NCBI RefSeq assembly: GCF_000423085.1
Contig: NZ_AUHH01000019.1
Coordinates: 1-64,000 of the forward strand
Source: Granulicoccus phenolivorans DSM 17626 = NBRC 107789 = JCM 15570
GTDB taxonomy: Bacteria; Actinomycetota; Actinomycetes; Propionibacteriales; Propionibacteriaceae
DNA: 64,000 nt
Reading direction: 5' to 3'
The notes under the pieces were generated by a model. The model saw only the letters and a program-made list of their open reading frames with translations. It was not told the DNA's origin and searched no databases. The position numbers and the translations under genes are program-made. Of the stretch, positions 50,422 through 58,333 are shown one piece after another (the stretch's first letter is position 1; each line of letters begins with the position of its first letter).

Positions 50422-50530
50422 CTGTTCGCGGGCCCAACTGCGGTCCGCGGGCCGGCGTACGAACCGCAGCCCCTGCAGGCCCCGCACAACCGAACCCGAC
50501 CCGCCAAACCGGAAATCACCCCGCGAACAG
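50422..50530. repeat. 109-bp element with 11-bp terminal inverted repeats, copy 3
   Basis: Nearly identical to copy 1 and again bounded by perfect CTGTTCGCGGG / CCCGCGAACAG arms. Ends 23 bp before the stop codon of the GTPase gene (50554), so it could also affect transcript ends for either flanking gene. Confidence 0.75.
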
Positions 50531-50553
50531 GCGCCCAGGGACATCCCGCTGGG

Positions 50554-51714
50554 TCAGACCGCGCCGTCCTTGGCCAGGGCCCACCGGATCGGATCCAGGC
50601 AGCGGAACGACGCGATGCCGTGATCGTGCAGTTGCTCCCCCTCGGTCGGAGCCCCCAGCGCGGACACAACGAAGAAGCGGTGGTCGAGGACCCGGCCGGT
50701 GTGCGGCCGCTCGACCGCGGTCACGATGTGGCCGGCATTGAGCCGCTGCAAGAGACTGCGGACCTCGGCATGCAACAGTTTCCCGTCCTCGTCGTCGTAG
50801 CCGGGCCGGGCATTGCCCGGGTCCCGCATGAACGCGGCCCCGGCATTCGACATGATCCGGCTCAGTTCGGTGTCGGCCACCCGGGTCAGGGTCTGCATCG
50901 TGTCGAACTTCGACAGCACCACCGCCAGCCGCGGATTGCCCTGCCCGATCAGGAAGTTGAGGTTGTTCAGCACCACCGCGGGGTCGCCGCCCTGGTGCAG
51001 CTGGGCCGGGATCAGGTCCTGCAACTGGTTGCGCACCTCCGGCACCCGGGTCGGGTCGAACAGGAACAGCACCGCCGAGGCGTGCTGGAAGAACGACAGG
51101 TGCGCCTGCCCCTCGACCCGGTTCTCCAGGTCCTCCCCGGCCACGTCGCGCAGCACGATGAAGCGGCGCATCCCATTCAGGATCCCCAGGGACAGGATGA
51201 TCGGCTGGCGCTGATAGGCGTCGCCCACCGTCGCGCGCGGGGTCGGGGTGAGAATGCCGCGGGTCTCGTACAACGGCTTCTCATAGGTCTCGCGGTACAG
51301 CTCGCGGCTGGCCCCGTCGACGAAATCGACCGTGGTCCGGTGCGCCTCGGCCAGCATCTCCAGCTGCTTCACCACCACCCCGATGTAGATGCTCTTGCCG
51401 GTCGCCCGGGCCCCGGCCAGGGCGATACAGGTCGCCTGCCCGGTCCGCCACGCCGGCGGCAGGAAGTGGTGACACACCGGGCAGCACTCGGCGACCGGAC
51501 CGTGGCAACGGGCGCATTCGGTCAGCGGCGGCGGGGCCCAGTCCGGGCCCGCACCGGCCGGAGCGCTGGCGAAGGAGGTCGGCTTCCACTGCCGCGGGGC
51601 CCCGTGCAGTTGACTCCCGATCGGGTCGTCGATGGCGTTACAGGTCCCCTGGCACTGGTAGGCGTAGCGGGCCGAGGTCAGGTCGTTGAAGCAATAGGGG
51701 CACTTGGTCTGCAT
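50554..51714 (-). CDS. zinc-ribbon P-loop GTPase (DO-GTPase-like)
   Basis: A 386-residue protein. Residues 1-85 hold two zinc-ribbon-like Cys sets (Cys5/8/21/25 and Cys67/70/78/81). The nucleotide domain follows: Walker A GARATGKS (101-108), a switch/Walker B region VLRDVAGEDLE, and VLSKFDTM as the NKxD-like base motif. This architecture agrees with TRAFAC-class GTPases that accompany GAP1 proteins (called DO-GTPases, from memory). The ATG at 51714 overlaps the vWA stop by 1 bp. Last gene of the operon; it likely powers or switches the complex formed by the neighbours. Confidence 0.82.
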   Translation of the reverse strand: MQTKCPYCFNDLTSARYAYQCQGTCNAIDDPIGSQLHGAPRQWKPTSFASAPAGAGPDWAPPPLTECARCHGPVAECCPVCHHFLPPAWRTGQATCIALAGARATGKSIYIGVVVKQLEMLAEAHRTTVDFVDGASRELYRETYEKPLYETRGILTPTPRATVGDAYQRQPIILSLGILNGMRRFIVLRDVAGEDLENRVEGQAHLSFFQHASAVLFLFDPTRVPEVRNQLQDLIPAQLHQGGDPAVVLNNLNFLIGQGNPRLAVVLSKFDTMQTLTRVADTELSRIMSNAGAAFMRDPGNARPGYDDEDGKLLHAEVRSLLQRLNAGHIVTAVERPHTGRVLDHRFFVVSALGAPTEGEQLHDHGIASFRCLDPIRWALAKDGAV

Positions 51715-52772
51715 CAGCGCGCCCCCGTCGGGGTCCCCAGCCGCTGCTGCAGCGCGGAGTCCAGCGGCAGGATCCCGCGCAGCAGTTCGGTGACCACCGT
51801 ACGCAGCGCACGATCATCGCTCATCAGATGCTGGTACAGCTCCGACGGGCCCCACTCGGCGGTCGGGAACAGCACCGCCGGCCCCGGGCAGCGATGCCGC
51901 ATCACCTCCCAGGCGGGCGGGGCGGCGAGTACGGCCACTTGGATCCGGTGCCCGTCGGTGAGGTCCTCATCGATCGGCATGTCCGCGGGGACGCCGTCGG
52001 AGATGAGGCAGCGAACGGTCTGCGGGCGGGTACTGGGGACCTCCCCACGGGCGCGGAAGCCGGTCGCGATCGGGTGGGCGGTGATCGCCTCGAGAACGGT
52101 CGGGGCCAGCTTTTCCGCGGCTACCTCCGGCAGCGGATGCCACTGCGCGGCGGCAATGACGACCTGCAGGCCGGCGTCGGCGGAGGTCACCCGGGAGATC
52201 CCGGCGTACACCTCGGCGGCCGCCGCGATCGACCCGTCGGCGGCGAACTGGCGCATCGAGGCCGAGGCGTCGAAGACCAGTTGCAACTCGGTCGCCTCGG
52301 CGGTCGGGACGCGTTCGGCGCCCAGGATCTCCCGGGCCAGGTCCCGGGCCCGGGACGCCAGCGGCGGCAACGGCGTATCCACGATCACCCCGAGCGCGGT
52401 GACGGTGAGCCGGTCCCCGGTGCGGGCCACCTCGACCAGGTCCCGCTGGGCCAGCCCGGACAGGTCCACCCCGCTCAGCACGGCCCGTTCGGGATCGGTG
52501 TCGCCGTGCAGTTCGATCCCCGCACTCAGGGACACCACCGCCCGGGACCCGAAGTTGGCCCCGGTCTCCGGCACCGCCCGGACGATCACCGGCTCCCCGA
52601 CCCGGGGCAGCACGAGCATGCCCGGCCCGGGGGTGATCGCGGTGTGGTCGGGGGCACCGCCCCGCAGGGCAACCAGGCGGGCCCGGGTACCGCCGTTGCC
52701 CTGGATCCGCAGCGTGAGCGGCTTGCCGGGCAGGGTGACCGTGGAGCCGCCCTCGAGTACGTAGGTAGGCAC
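51714..52772 (-). CDS. vWA domain protein
   Basis: A 352-residue protein. Residues 1-130 are a beta-rich N-terminal domain; from about 160 a von Willebrand factor A domain begins, with the MIDAS motif DASAS at 168-172 and a further LISDG Asp later in the fold. vWA domains bind metal and mediate assembly with partner proteins. The gene starts 9 bp after the GAP1-like stop and overlaps the GTPase start. Likely an adaptor joining the GTPase to the GAP1-like and tubulin-like proteins; there is no signal peptide, so it should act in the cytoplasm. Confidence 0.85.
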   Translation of the reverse strand: MPTYVLEGGSTVTLPGKPLTLRIQGNGGTRARLVALRGGAPDHTAITPGPGMLVLPRVGEPVIVRAVPETGANFGSRAVVSLSAGIELHGDTDPERAVLSGVDLSGLAQRDLVEVARTGDRLTVTALGVIVDTPLPPLASRARDLAREILGAERVPTAEATELQLVFDASASMRQFAADGSIAAAAEVYAGISRVTSADAGLQVVIAAAQWHPLPEVAAEKLAPTVLEAITAHPIATGFRARGEVPSTRPQTVRCLISDGVPADMPIDEDLTDGHRIQVAVLAAPPAWEVMRHRCPGPAVLFPTAEWGPSELYQHLMSDDRALRTVVTELLRGILPLDSALQQRLGTPTGAR

Positions 52773-52781
52773 AGATTCTCC

Positions 52782-55511
52782 TTATCGGATCCGCCGGTGC
52801 GGCGGAATGCGCATCCAGTTGTTCAGGTATCGCTCGGCATTGCGCGCCGCGCGCTCGTCCGCGGTGCCCTCGACCCGGCGCAGCGCGGCGAACAGTTCGT
52901 CGGCGGTGGCGTCGCGACTTTCCGCGGAGCGGTTGATCCGCTCCACCAGCAGTTCCCCGAGCAGGGTGGGATGGTCCTCGGCATCGGTACGCAGCGACCA
53001 CAGCCACACCGCCACCCGGTCCCGCGGCTGGTACAGCGGCGACTGCGGATCCCCGTGCAGCAGATAGGCCGCCAGCGCGGGCACCTGCAGGTACTGGTTG
53101 CCCCAGGCCACCAGCGCGTCGAAGGTCTCCCCCGACACGGTCGGATCATGCTCGGGGGCGCGCAGCCCGCGGGACACCTTGATCGGCGGGGCCTCAGGAC
53201 TGAGCTGGTCCAGCAGCCGCGGATCGACCTGCTGCCCGCCCAACAGGATCAGCGCGCACAGCAGCTTCAGGTGCCGGGCCAGCGTCGGATGGGGCTCGGG
53301 CCGGGGACGCTCGAACGCCCGGGTCACACTGTCCAGCCGCGATCCCAACGCGGCCGGGGAGAGCCCCGCGAACCAGTCCGGGCGCAGCGTCTCCAGCCGG
53401 AACCGGGCCAGCGTGGGCACATCGATCGGCCCGTCCTGGCTGCGCTGCCCCAGCGTGCCCCACCATTGCTGCGCCGCCGGAGTCGGGTCACCGGTGAGCA
53501 CCTGCGACAGGTACCAGCCGGTCGGGATGGCAGTCCGGAACCGGCGGTCGGCCACGGTGAGGAACTCCGCCGGCAGTGCAGGGTCGAACAGGGCCGCGAC
53601 CCGGTCGGCCAGCGCCCGATCGGGGTGCTGGGTCAGGTGTTCCAGCCCGGACCAGATCGCGACGAAGCGGGTCTTCGCCGAATCCTGCGGCGGAACCCCG
53701 GAGCGCAACCGGTGCCAGGCGAGTTCGGCGACCAACAGGTCGATCGAGCCGTCCGCACGCGGGGAGGCGTGGGCGATCGGATCCGGTTCCCCGGCCCGGG
53801 GGCCCAACCAGTCCAGCACCCGGGGGCGTACGCGCTCCCCCGGCGGGGCGATCTCGGCGAGCGGGGCGTACCCGAGGGCACCCCACAACCAGGCGCGTGC
53901 CTCGGACCCGATGCGGCCCTCGAGGTCGGCGATCAGCGGGTCGACCAGGTGCGGGCGCAGCAGCATCGGCAGCACCACCGCCTCGATCAGCTGCATCAGT
54001 TCGGCCTGCAGCACGATCCCGAGCCGGGCCCGCAGCGCCAGTTCCAGCAGATGCACCGCGGTCCGCCCCTGCGCCACCTGCTCCGGGACCGGTGCGGCTT
54101 CGTCCAGGGCGACTTCGGCCAGCCCGGTCCGGGCCGCGGCCACCAGGGCGGGGTCTGGCTCCTCGGGAAAGGAACGCGGGGCCGGCAGCCGACCGGCGCC
54201 GGAGCGGGCGAGCCAGGCCCGATCCGCGAGGGCCAGCTCGGCGTACACCCCGGCGGCGACGCGGCCGATCACCTCCGGGCCCCGACCGGTGTCGGCGCCG
54301 TAGCGGGTCACCAGCGACCAGGCCCGGTCGGTGTCCCCGCCGGCCTCGGCGCGCACCGAGTCGCTCAACGAGTCGACCACCCCGGTGACGTGCGCGGCCT
54401 CCTTCGGAGTGTGCGCGGCCAGCACCCGTTGGGCCTCCTCGCGCAGGTCGGTGTCCGCGCGCCGGGCGATCAGCATCGCGGCCGGCCAGGCCGGGTCCAG
54501 CCCGATGTCGCCGACGCTGTGGGCGACCCGGTCGATCTCCTCGACGCTTTCCTGGGTGGTGGTCGGGTCGAGGAACAGTTCGCCGATCATCAGCGACCAT
54601 TCCGTCACCACGATGCGATCGCCGCGGCCGGTGGTGTGCGGTTCGCCGCCGAAGTCGCCGAGGGCCGGTCGGGCCTCTGCGTCGAGGACCGCGACCCGAT
54701 CCAGCCGGGCCAGGGCCGGCAGGTCGCCGCGCGGGACGCAGGCGAGGTGGATCCCGCGCCCGAAGGCCTCGGCCAGGGTGTTCGGGCGTTCCAGGGTGGA
54801 GAAGTAGAACTCCCGGGCGGTCCCCCGCGACATCGCCAGGCTGATCGCGGCGATCCAGTTGGCGGCGTCATCGACCTCCTCGGTGCCGAGCACCACCCGC
54901 GGTCCGCCGTGCATCGCCGCGGTCACCGCGTCCAGAAGGAGGGCCAGGGTCCCCATCCGGAACTTCCGGGGTGCGAACAGCCAGTTGCTCACCGTCAGCG
55001 CCGAGACCGGCCCGGGGCGGGGCGCCTCGCTGGTCCCGAGTCGGGCGGCGAGGACCTGGTCGGGGCCGTAGGGGGTGAGCCAGTCGGGGCTGCGCCAGCG
55101 CTGGATCGGGCGGATCTGATCGGTGCCGTCGGGCCGCCGGTCCAGCACCAGGTGCGCGAACACGTTCCCCGGCCGCCCGGAGGCGTCGGCCCCGGCGGGG
55201 GCGACGTGCCAGGAGACGGTGGCCGGGGCCGCCCCGGCCAGCGGGGTGCAGGAGAACTTCCGCGGCAGCTCGTCGATCTGGGCCTGGGTCGGGAACTTCG
55301 GCAGTTCGGTGCCGGCATCGAACTGGGTCTGCACCCGGGAGCGCAGCGCCTCGATCTCGCCCGGGTCGAGGTCGCCGCTGGTGTCCTTGACCTGCCAGCC
55401 CCCACCGCGGCCGTCGCGCCGGTCGAAGGAGGAGTAGGTGAGTTGCCCGAACCGCGGCTTGATCGGCGGCGCGGCCGGCCCGGGCGCCGCGTACCCCAGG
55501 TAGCCGCTCAT
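52782..55511 (-). CDS. GTPase-associated protein 1 (GAP1)-like protein
   Basis: A 909-residue cytoplasmic protein. The N-terminus FGQLTYSSFDRRDGRGGGW (21-39) followed by VKDTSGDLDPGEIEAL and a beta-rich stretch to about 220 match my memory of the GAP1-N2 domain. The rest is mostly helical and Leu/Ala-rich, as in the M/C regions of such proteins. No enzymatic motif is visible. GAP1 proteins are defined by linkage to GTPases of the type encoded at 50554-51714 and are thought to couple GTP turnover to an effector. It overlaps the upstream gene by 4 bp. Confidence 0.75.
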   Translation of the reverse strand: MSGYLGYAAPGPAAPPIKPRFGQLTYSSFDRRDGRGGGWQVKDTSGDLDPGEIEALRSRVQTQFDAGTELPKFPTQAQIDELPRKFSCTPLAGAAPATVSWHVAPAGADASGRPGNVFAHLVLDRRPDGTDQIRPIQRWRSPDWLTPYGPDQVLAARLGTSEAPRPGPVSALTVSNWLFAPRKFRMGTLALLLDAVTAAMHGGPRVVLGTEEVDDAANWIAAISLAMSRGTAREFYFSTLERPNTLAEAFGRGIHLACVPRGDLPALARLDRVAVLDAEARPALGDFGGEPHTTGRGDRIVVTEWSLMIGELFLDPTTTQESVEEIDRVAHSVGDIGLDPAWPAAMLIARRADTDLREEAQRVLAAHTPKEAAHVTGVVDSLSDSVRAEAGGDTDRAWSLVTRYGADTGRGPEVIGRVAAGVYAELALADRAWLARSGAGRLPAPRSFPEEPDPALVAAARTGLAEVALDEAAPVPEQVAQGRTAVHLLELALRARLGIVLQAELMQLIEAVVLPMLLRPHLVDPLIADLEGRIGSEARAWLWGALGYAPLAEIAPPGERVRPRVLDWLGPRAGEPDPIAHASPRADGSIDLLVAELAWHRLRSGVPPQDSAKTRFVAIWSGLEHLTQHPDRALADRVAALFDPALPAEFLTVADRRFRTAIPTGWYLSQVLTGDPTPAAQQWWGTLGQRSQDGPIDVPTLARFRLETLRPDWFAGLSPAALGSRLDSVTRAFERPRPEPHPTLARHLKLLCALILLGGQQVDPRLLDQLSPEAPPIKVSRGLRAPEHDPTVSGETFDALVAWGNQYLQVPALAAYLLHGDPQSPLYQPRDRVAVWLWSLRTDAEDHPTLLGELLVERINRSAESRDATADELFAALRRVEGTADERAARNAERYLNNWMRIPPHRRIR

Positions 55512-58294
55512 CGCGGATCACCCAGCCACAGGTTGGCCACCGGCGGGTCGAGCAGGGCGACGGTCCCCTGCTGCGGGTTCGGTGCCAGGTCGACGAACAG
55601 CCGGACCCAGCCGGTCCGGTTGGTCACATCGGCGATCCAGCCGGGCACCGCCCAGCTGGTGTTCAGCGACTGCAGCCGGAACCGGGTGGTCGGCTGTTGC
55701 GGCTGGTTGTTGTTCAGCAGGACCGGCAGGGTCTCGCCGTCGCGGACGTCCAGCGGCAGCCGGTTCGGATTGTGCACCAGGGCGAAGGGCGGGGAGGACG
55801 GATTGAACCGGTCGGCGCGCACCGTCACCTGCAGGATCGCCTGCCCCCGGCCGAACGCCCCGCGCTGCACCTCCAGGTGGTACGCCAGGGTCAACAGCCC
55901 GCGATAGCGCACCGTGGTGGGCTTGCCCTCCACCGACTGGCCGCCGGCGAAGGAGACCGGCACCAGATGCAGGTCGCAGCCGCCGGGATCCAGCGGCCGG
56001 GGGAAGTGCAGCCCGCCCAGCCGGCGGTAGGTCTCCTCGGAGATCTCCGCGATCGGCTCGGCCCCGGGGATCGCCTCCTCCGCGGGTTGGCCGAGCGCCC
56101 CGGCGTACACCTTGATGTTGGCCGCACCCACCGGCCACGCCATCGTCAGGACCTGCTGGGAGACCCGCTCGACCACGGTGGCGTCCTCGACCCGGCCGGT
56201 GCGTACCTGCGAGGTCGTGGTGCCGACCTTGGCCTTGCCGTCCAGGATCGTCACCGGGGTGAAGTACAGCCGCGACCAGTTCCGCGGCCACGGCACATTC
56301 CGCATCATCGCGTACGCCCGGCCGCCGTCGGCGGACTCGTGCTGTTCGATCGGATGGGCCAGCCGGGCATCGGGACGCAGCTGCATCTGGGGCAGCGCCT
56401 CCTCGGGCACGGTCTCCGCGTCGGCGCCGGCCACCGGCGGCTCCTCGGTGCGGTAGATGACCACGCGCCCGGCCGGGGGCGGGGACCAGGTCAGGTCGAA
56501 CTGCGGATGCGCCTGGTCGTCGTTCAGCCGGCAGGCCAGATCCGGTACGCCGTGCAGCACCGCGGAGGTGGTGACCGGAACGATCGTCGGCAGGGACAGC
56601 TGGGGCGTACCCTCCACCTCCGCCTGGACCAGCAGTTGGTAGATGTAGCGCTTGCCGGTCTCGGCGGTGTCGTCGACGAAGCCACCCAGGTTCGGCTCGG
56701 CCTCGAGGATCCGGTACATCGGATTGCCCGCACCGGCGTGCGCCCGCTCGGCCGGGACCCGGAAGATCTGCACCTTGGTCGCCTCGGGGAAGACCCGCCA
56801 CTGCCCGATCACCCGGCCCTCGTCCTCGCGGATGTCCACGTCCTCGGGTTTGGCGACCACCGGCACCAACGCATGCAGCACGGGCTGGTTCAGCTGGGCG
56901 TCCCGGTCGTCGCGGCCGGTGTTCACCCACACCTGGTAGTGCCGGACCGCGGAGTAGAAGGGCCGGTTGTCGATCAGTTCGGTCTGTTTGGTGATGGCAA
57001 TCACCTCCGACATGTCCGGGCTGTAGGGCACATGTTCGTCGTCGGCAACCACCCGGTACAGCACGGAGGTCCCGGCCGGGGCATCGACGGCCGGCCAGCG
57101 CAGACTGGTCGTGCGGTCGGCGAGCGCGGAGGCCTTCAGCCGCTGCGGCTCCCCTCCCTCGACGGTGAAGTCCATCGCGGCGAACCCGCTCAGGGCCTGG
57201 GCCAGCTCCATCGGCTGCTGCCAGCTGATCGCACCCGGATTGAGCAGTTCCGGGCGACCGGTCTCCGCCGGCGCGGGACCCGGCTGCGGGCCGAGCTGCG
57301 CAGTGGTGGGCGCGGGCGCGGCCGGCGGAGCCTGCGGCGGAGGGGTGTCCCGCAGGCCCAGCACGTCGGCGATCGTCGGGGCGAGGTACTTCAGCGACGC
57401 CGGGAGCCCGACGGCCACTTCGGCCTCGGTGCGGGCGCCGGAGTTCACGATCTGGCGCAGATGCCGATCCTTGACCTCATCGCTGCCGGACCGGTCGCGC
57501 CAGACCATCAACTTCTGCAGCGGATCGATCTCGGGTTCGACCGGGGCGGCATCGGAGGCCTCGATCACCTCGGCCTCGACCGTCTCGGGTTCACTGACCG
57601 GAGCCTCGATCACCTCGGCCTCGACGATCTCCGCCACCGCTTCCGCCGCAACGGGTTCGTCCGCCACGGGTTCGGTCGGCTGCCAGGCCGGTTCCGGGGC
57701 CGGCGCCGGGACCCCGCTGACCGCCTCGGTGGCCGAGCCGTAGGAGGTGGCCGATCCCTGCGAGGTGGCCGACCCGTAGGAGCCGGCCGAACCGTAGGAG
57801 GTCGCCGAGGCGGCCGAGGCGGCACTCTGCGCGGCGGCGAAGCGGCGCAGGTTCTCCATCTCCCGTTCGGCGTGCTGCTTGCGGATCAGCCAGTTCCGGG
57901 CATCCGCCTGGTTCCCGTACGCCATGGCCTGCCGGGCGAACTGATCGGCCTGGACCGCCTGCTGCTGCCAGGCGGCCAACTGCTGGGCGATCTGCGGATT
58001 GACCCCACCGACGCCAACGGCGGCCGGCTGCGGCGGCGGAAACCCGGGGACCGGGCGCGGCTGCATCCGCAGCCCCTCGCTGACCGGGTCCGGGTGGCCC
58101 TGGTCCGACAGCCACAACAGATTGTTGATGACCTCGACCCACCGGTCCATCAGCGGGGTCCGCATCGACGGCGGGATCCCCCGCACCGCGGCGATCTCGA
58201 CCAGCTGGGCCCGGGTCGGGACCTGCTCCCCGCGCTCGGTCAGGGCATGGGCCCAGGCCAACAGCACCTGCCTGCGTCGATCAGCCTGCGTCAT
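55508..58294 (-). CDS. large multi-domain protein with low-complexity linker and beta (FN3-like) domains
   Basis: A 928-residue protein. Residues 1-140 are helical (including coiled-coil-like QQAVQADQFARQAMAYG). Around 150-190 lies a Ser/Ala/Gly/Tyr linker of repeated SATSYGSA units, then an acidic stretch with two EAEVIEA copies near 220-245. The C-terminal two-thirds (about 345-928) contain beta-sandwich-like repeats such as LRWPAVDAPAGTSVLYRVV and FDLTWSPPPAGRVVIYRTEE that look like fibronectin type III domains. No enzyme motif. Probably a scaffold or ligand-recognition subunit of the GTPase/tubulin-like system. Recognition by domain style only. Confidence 0.65.
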   Translation of the reverse strand: MTQADRRRQVLLAWAHALTERGEQVPTRAQLVEIAAVRGIPPSMRTPLMDRWVEVINNLLWLSDQGHPDPVSEGLRMQPRPVPGFPPPQPAAVGVGGVNPQIAQQLAAWQQQAVQADQFARQAMAYGNQADARNWLIRKQHAEREMENLRRFAAAQSAASAASATSYGSAGSYGSATSQGSATSYGSATEAVSGVPAPAPEPAWQPTEPVADEPVAAEAVAEIVEAEVIEAPVSEPETVEAEVIEASDAAPVEPEIDPLQKLMVWRDRSGSDEVKDRHLRQIVNSGARTEAEVAVGLPASLKYLAPTIADVLGLRDTPPPQAPPAAPAPTTAQLGPQPGPAPAETGRPELLNPGAISWQQPMELAQALSGFAAMDFTVEGGEPQRLKASALADRTTSLRWPAVDAPAGTSVLYRVVADDEHVPYSPDMSEVIAITKQTELIDNRPFYSAVRHYQVWVNTGRDDRDAQLNQPVLHALVPVVAKPEDVDIREDEGRVIGQWRVFPEATKVQIFRVPAERAHAGAGNPMYRILEAEPNLGGFVDDTAETGKRYIYQLLVQAEVEGTPQLSLPTIVPVTTSAVLHGVPDLACRLNDDQAHPQFDLTWSPPPAGRVVIYRTEEPPVAGADAETVPEEALPQMQLRPDARLAHPIEQHESADGGRAYAMMRNVPWPRNWSRLYFTPVTILDGKAKVGTTTSQVRTGRVEDATVVERVSQQVLTMAWPVGAANIKVYAGALGQPAEEAIPGAEPIAEISEETYRRLGGLHFPRPLDPGGCDLHLVPVSFAGGQSVEGKPTTVRYRGLLTLAYHLEVQRGAFGRGQAILQVTVRADRFNPSSPPFALVHNPNRLPLDVRDGETLPVLLNNNQPQQPTTRFRLQSLNTSWAVPGWIADVTNRTGWVRLFVDLAPNPQQGTVALLDPPVANLWLGDPR

Positions 58295-58333
58295 CGAACT
58301 CCTCCGAAAACCTCATCCGCGCCACCTCGGCGC

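Larger units (their letters stand above)
50138..50592. repeat. 32-bp direct repeat bracketing the repeat array
   Basis: Bases 50138-50169 and 50561-50592 are identical. The second copy is the coding 3' end of the GTPase gene; the first is a stranded copy beyond it. About 25 bp before each copy are also partly similar. The pair brackets the three elements at 50186-50530. Confidence 0.8.

Noticed and set aside
50186-50530. CRISPR array
   Set aside because: Repeat units are about 109 bp, irregularly spaced, one truncated, with no unique spacers and no cas genes.
48781-50544. Minus-strand open frame opposite the plus-strand Rieske gene
   Set aside because: It is antisense to a gene with complete Rieske and iron-site motifs and passes through the repeat array; no family features.
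51828-55907. Long plus-strand open frame (about 1,360 codons) opposite the vWA and GAP1-like genes
   Set aside because: Same reason: antisense shadow caused by high third-position GC, no recognisable motifs.
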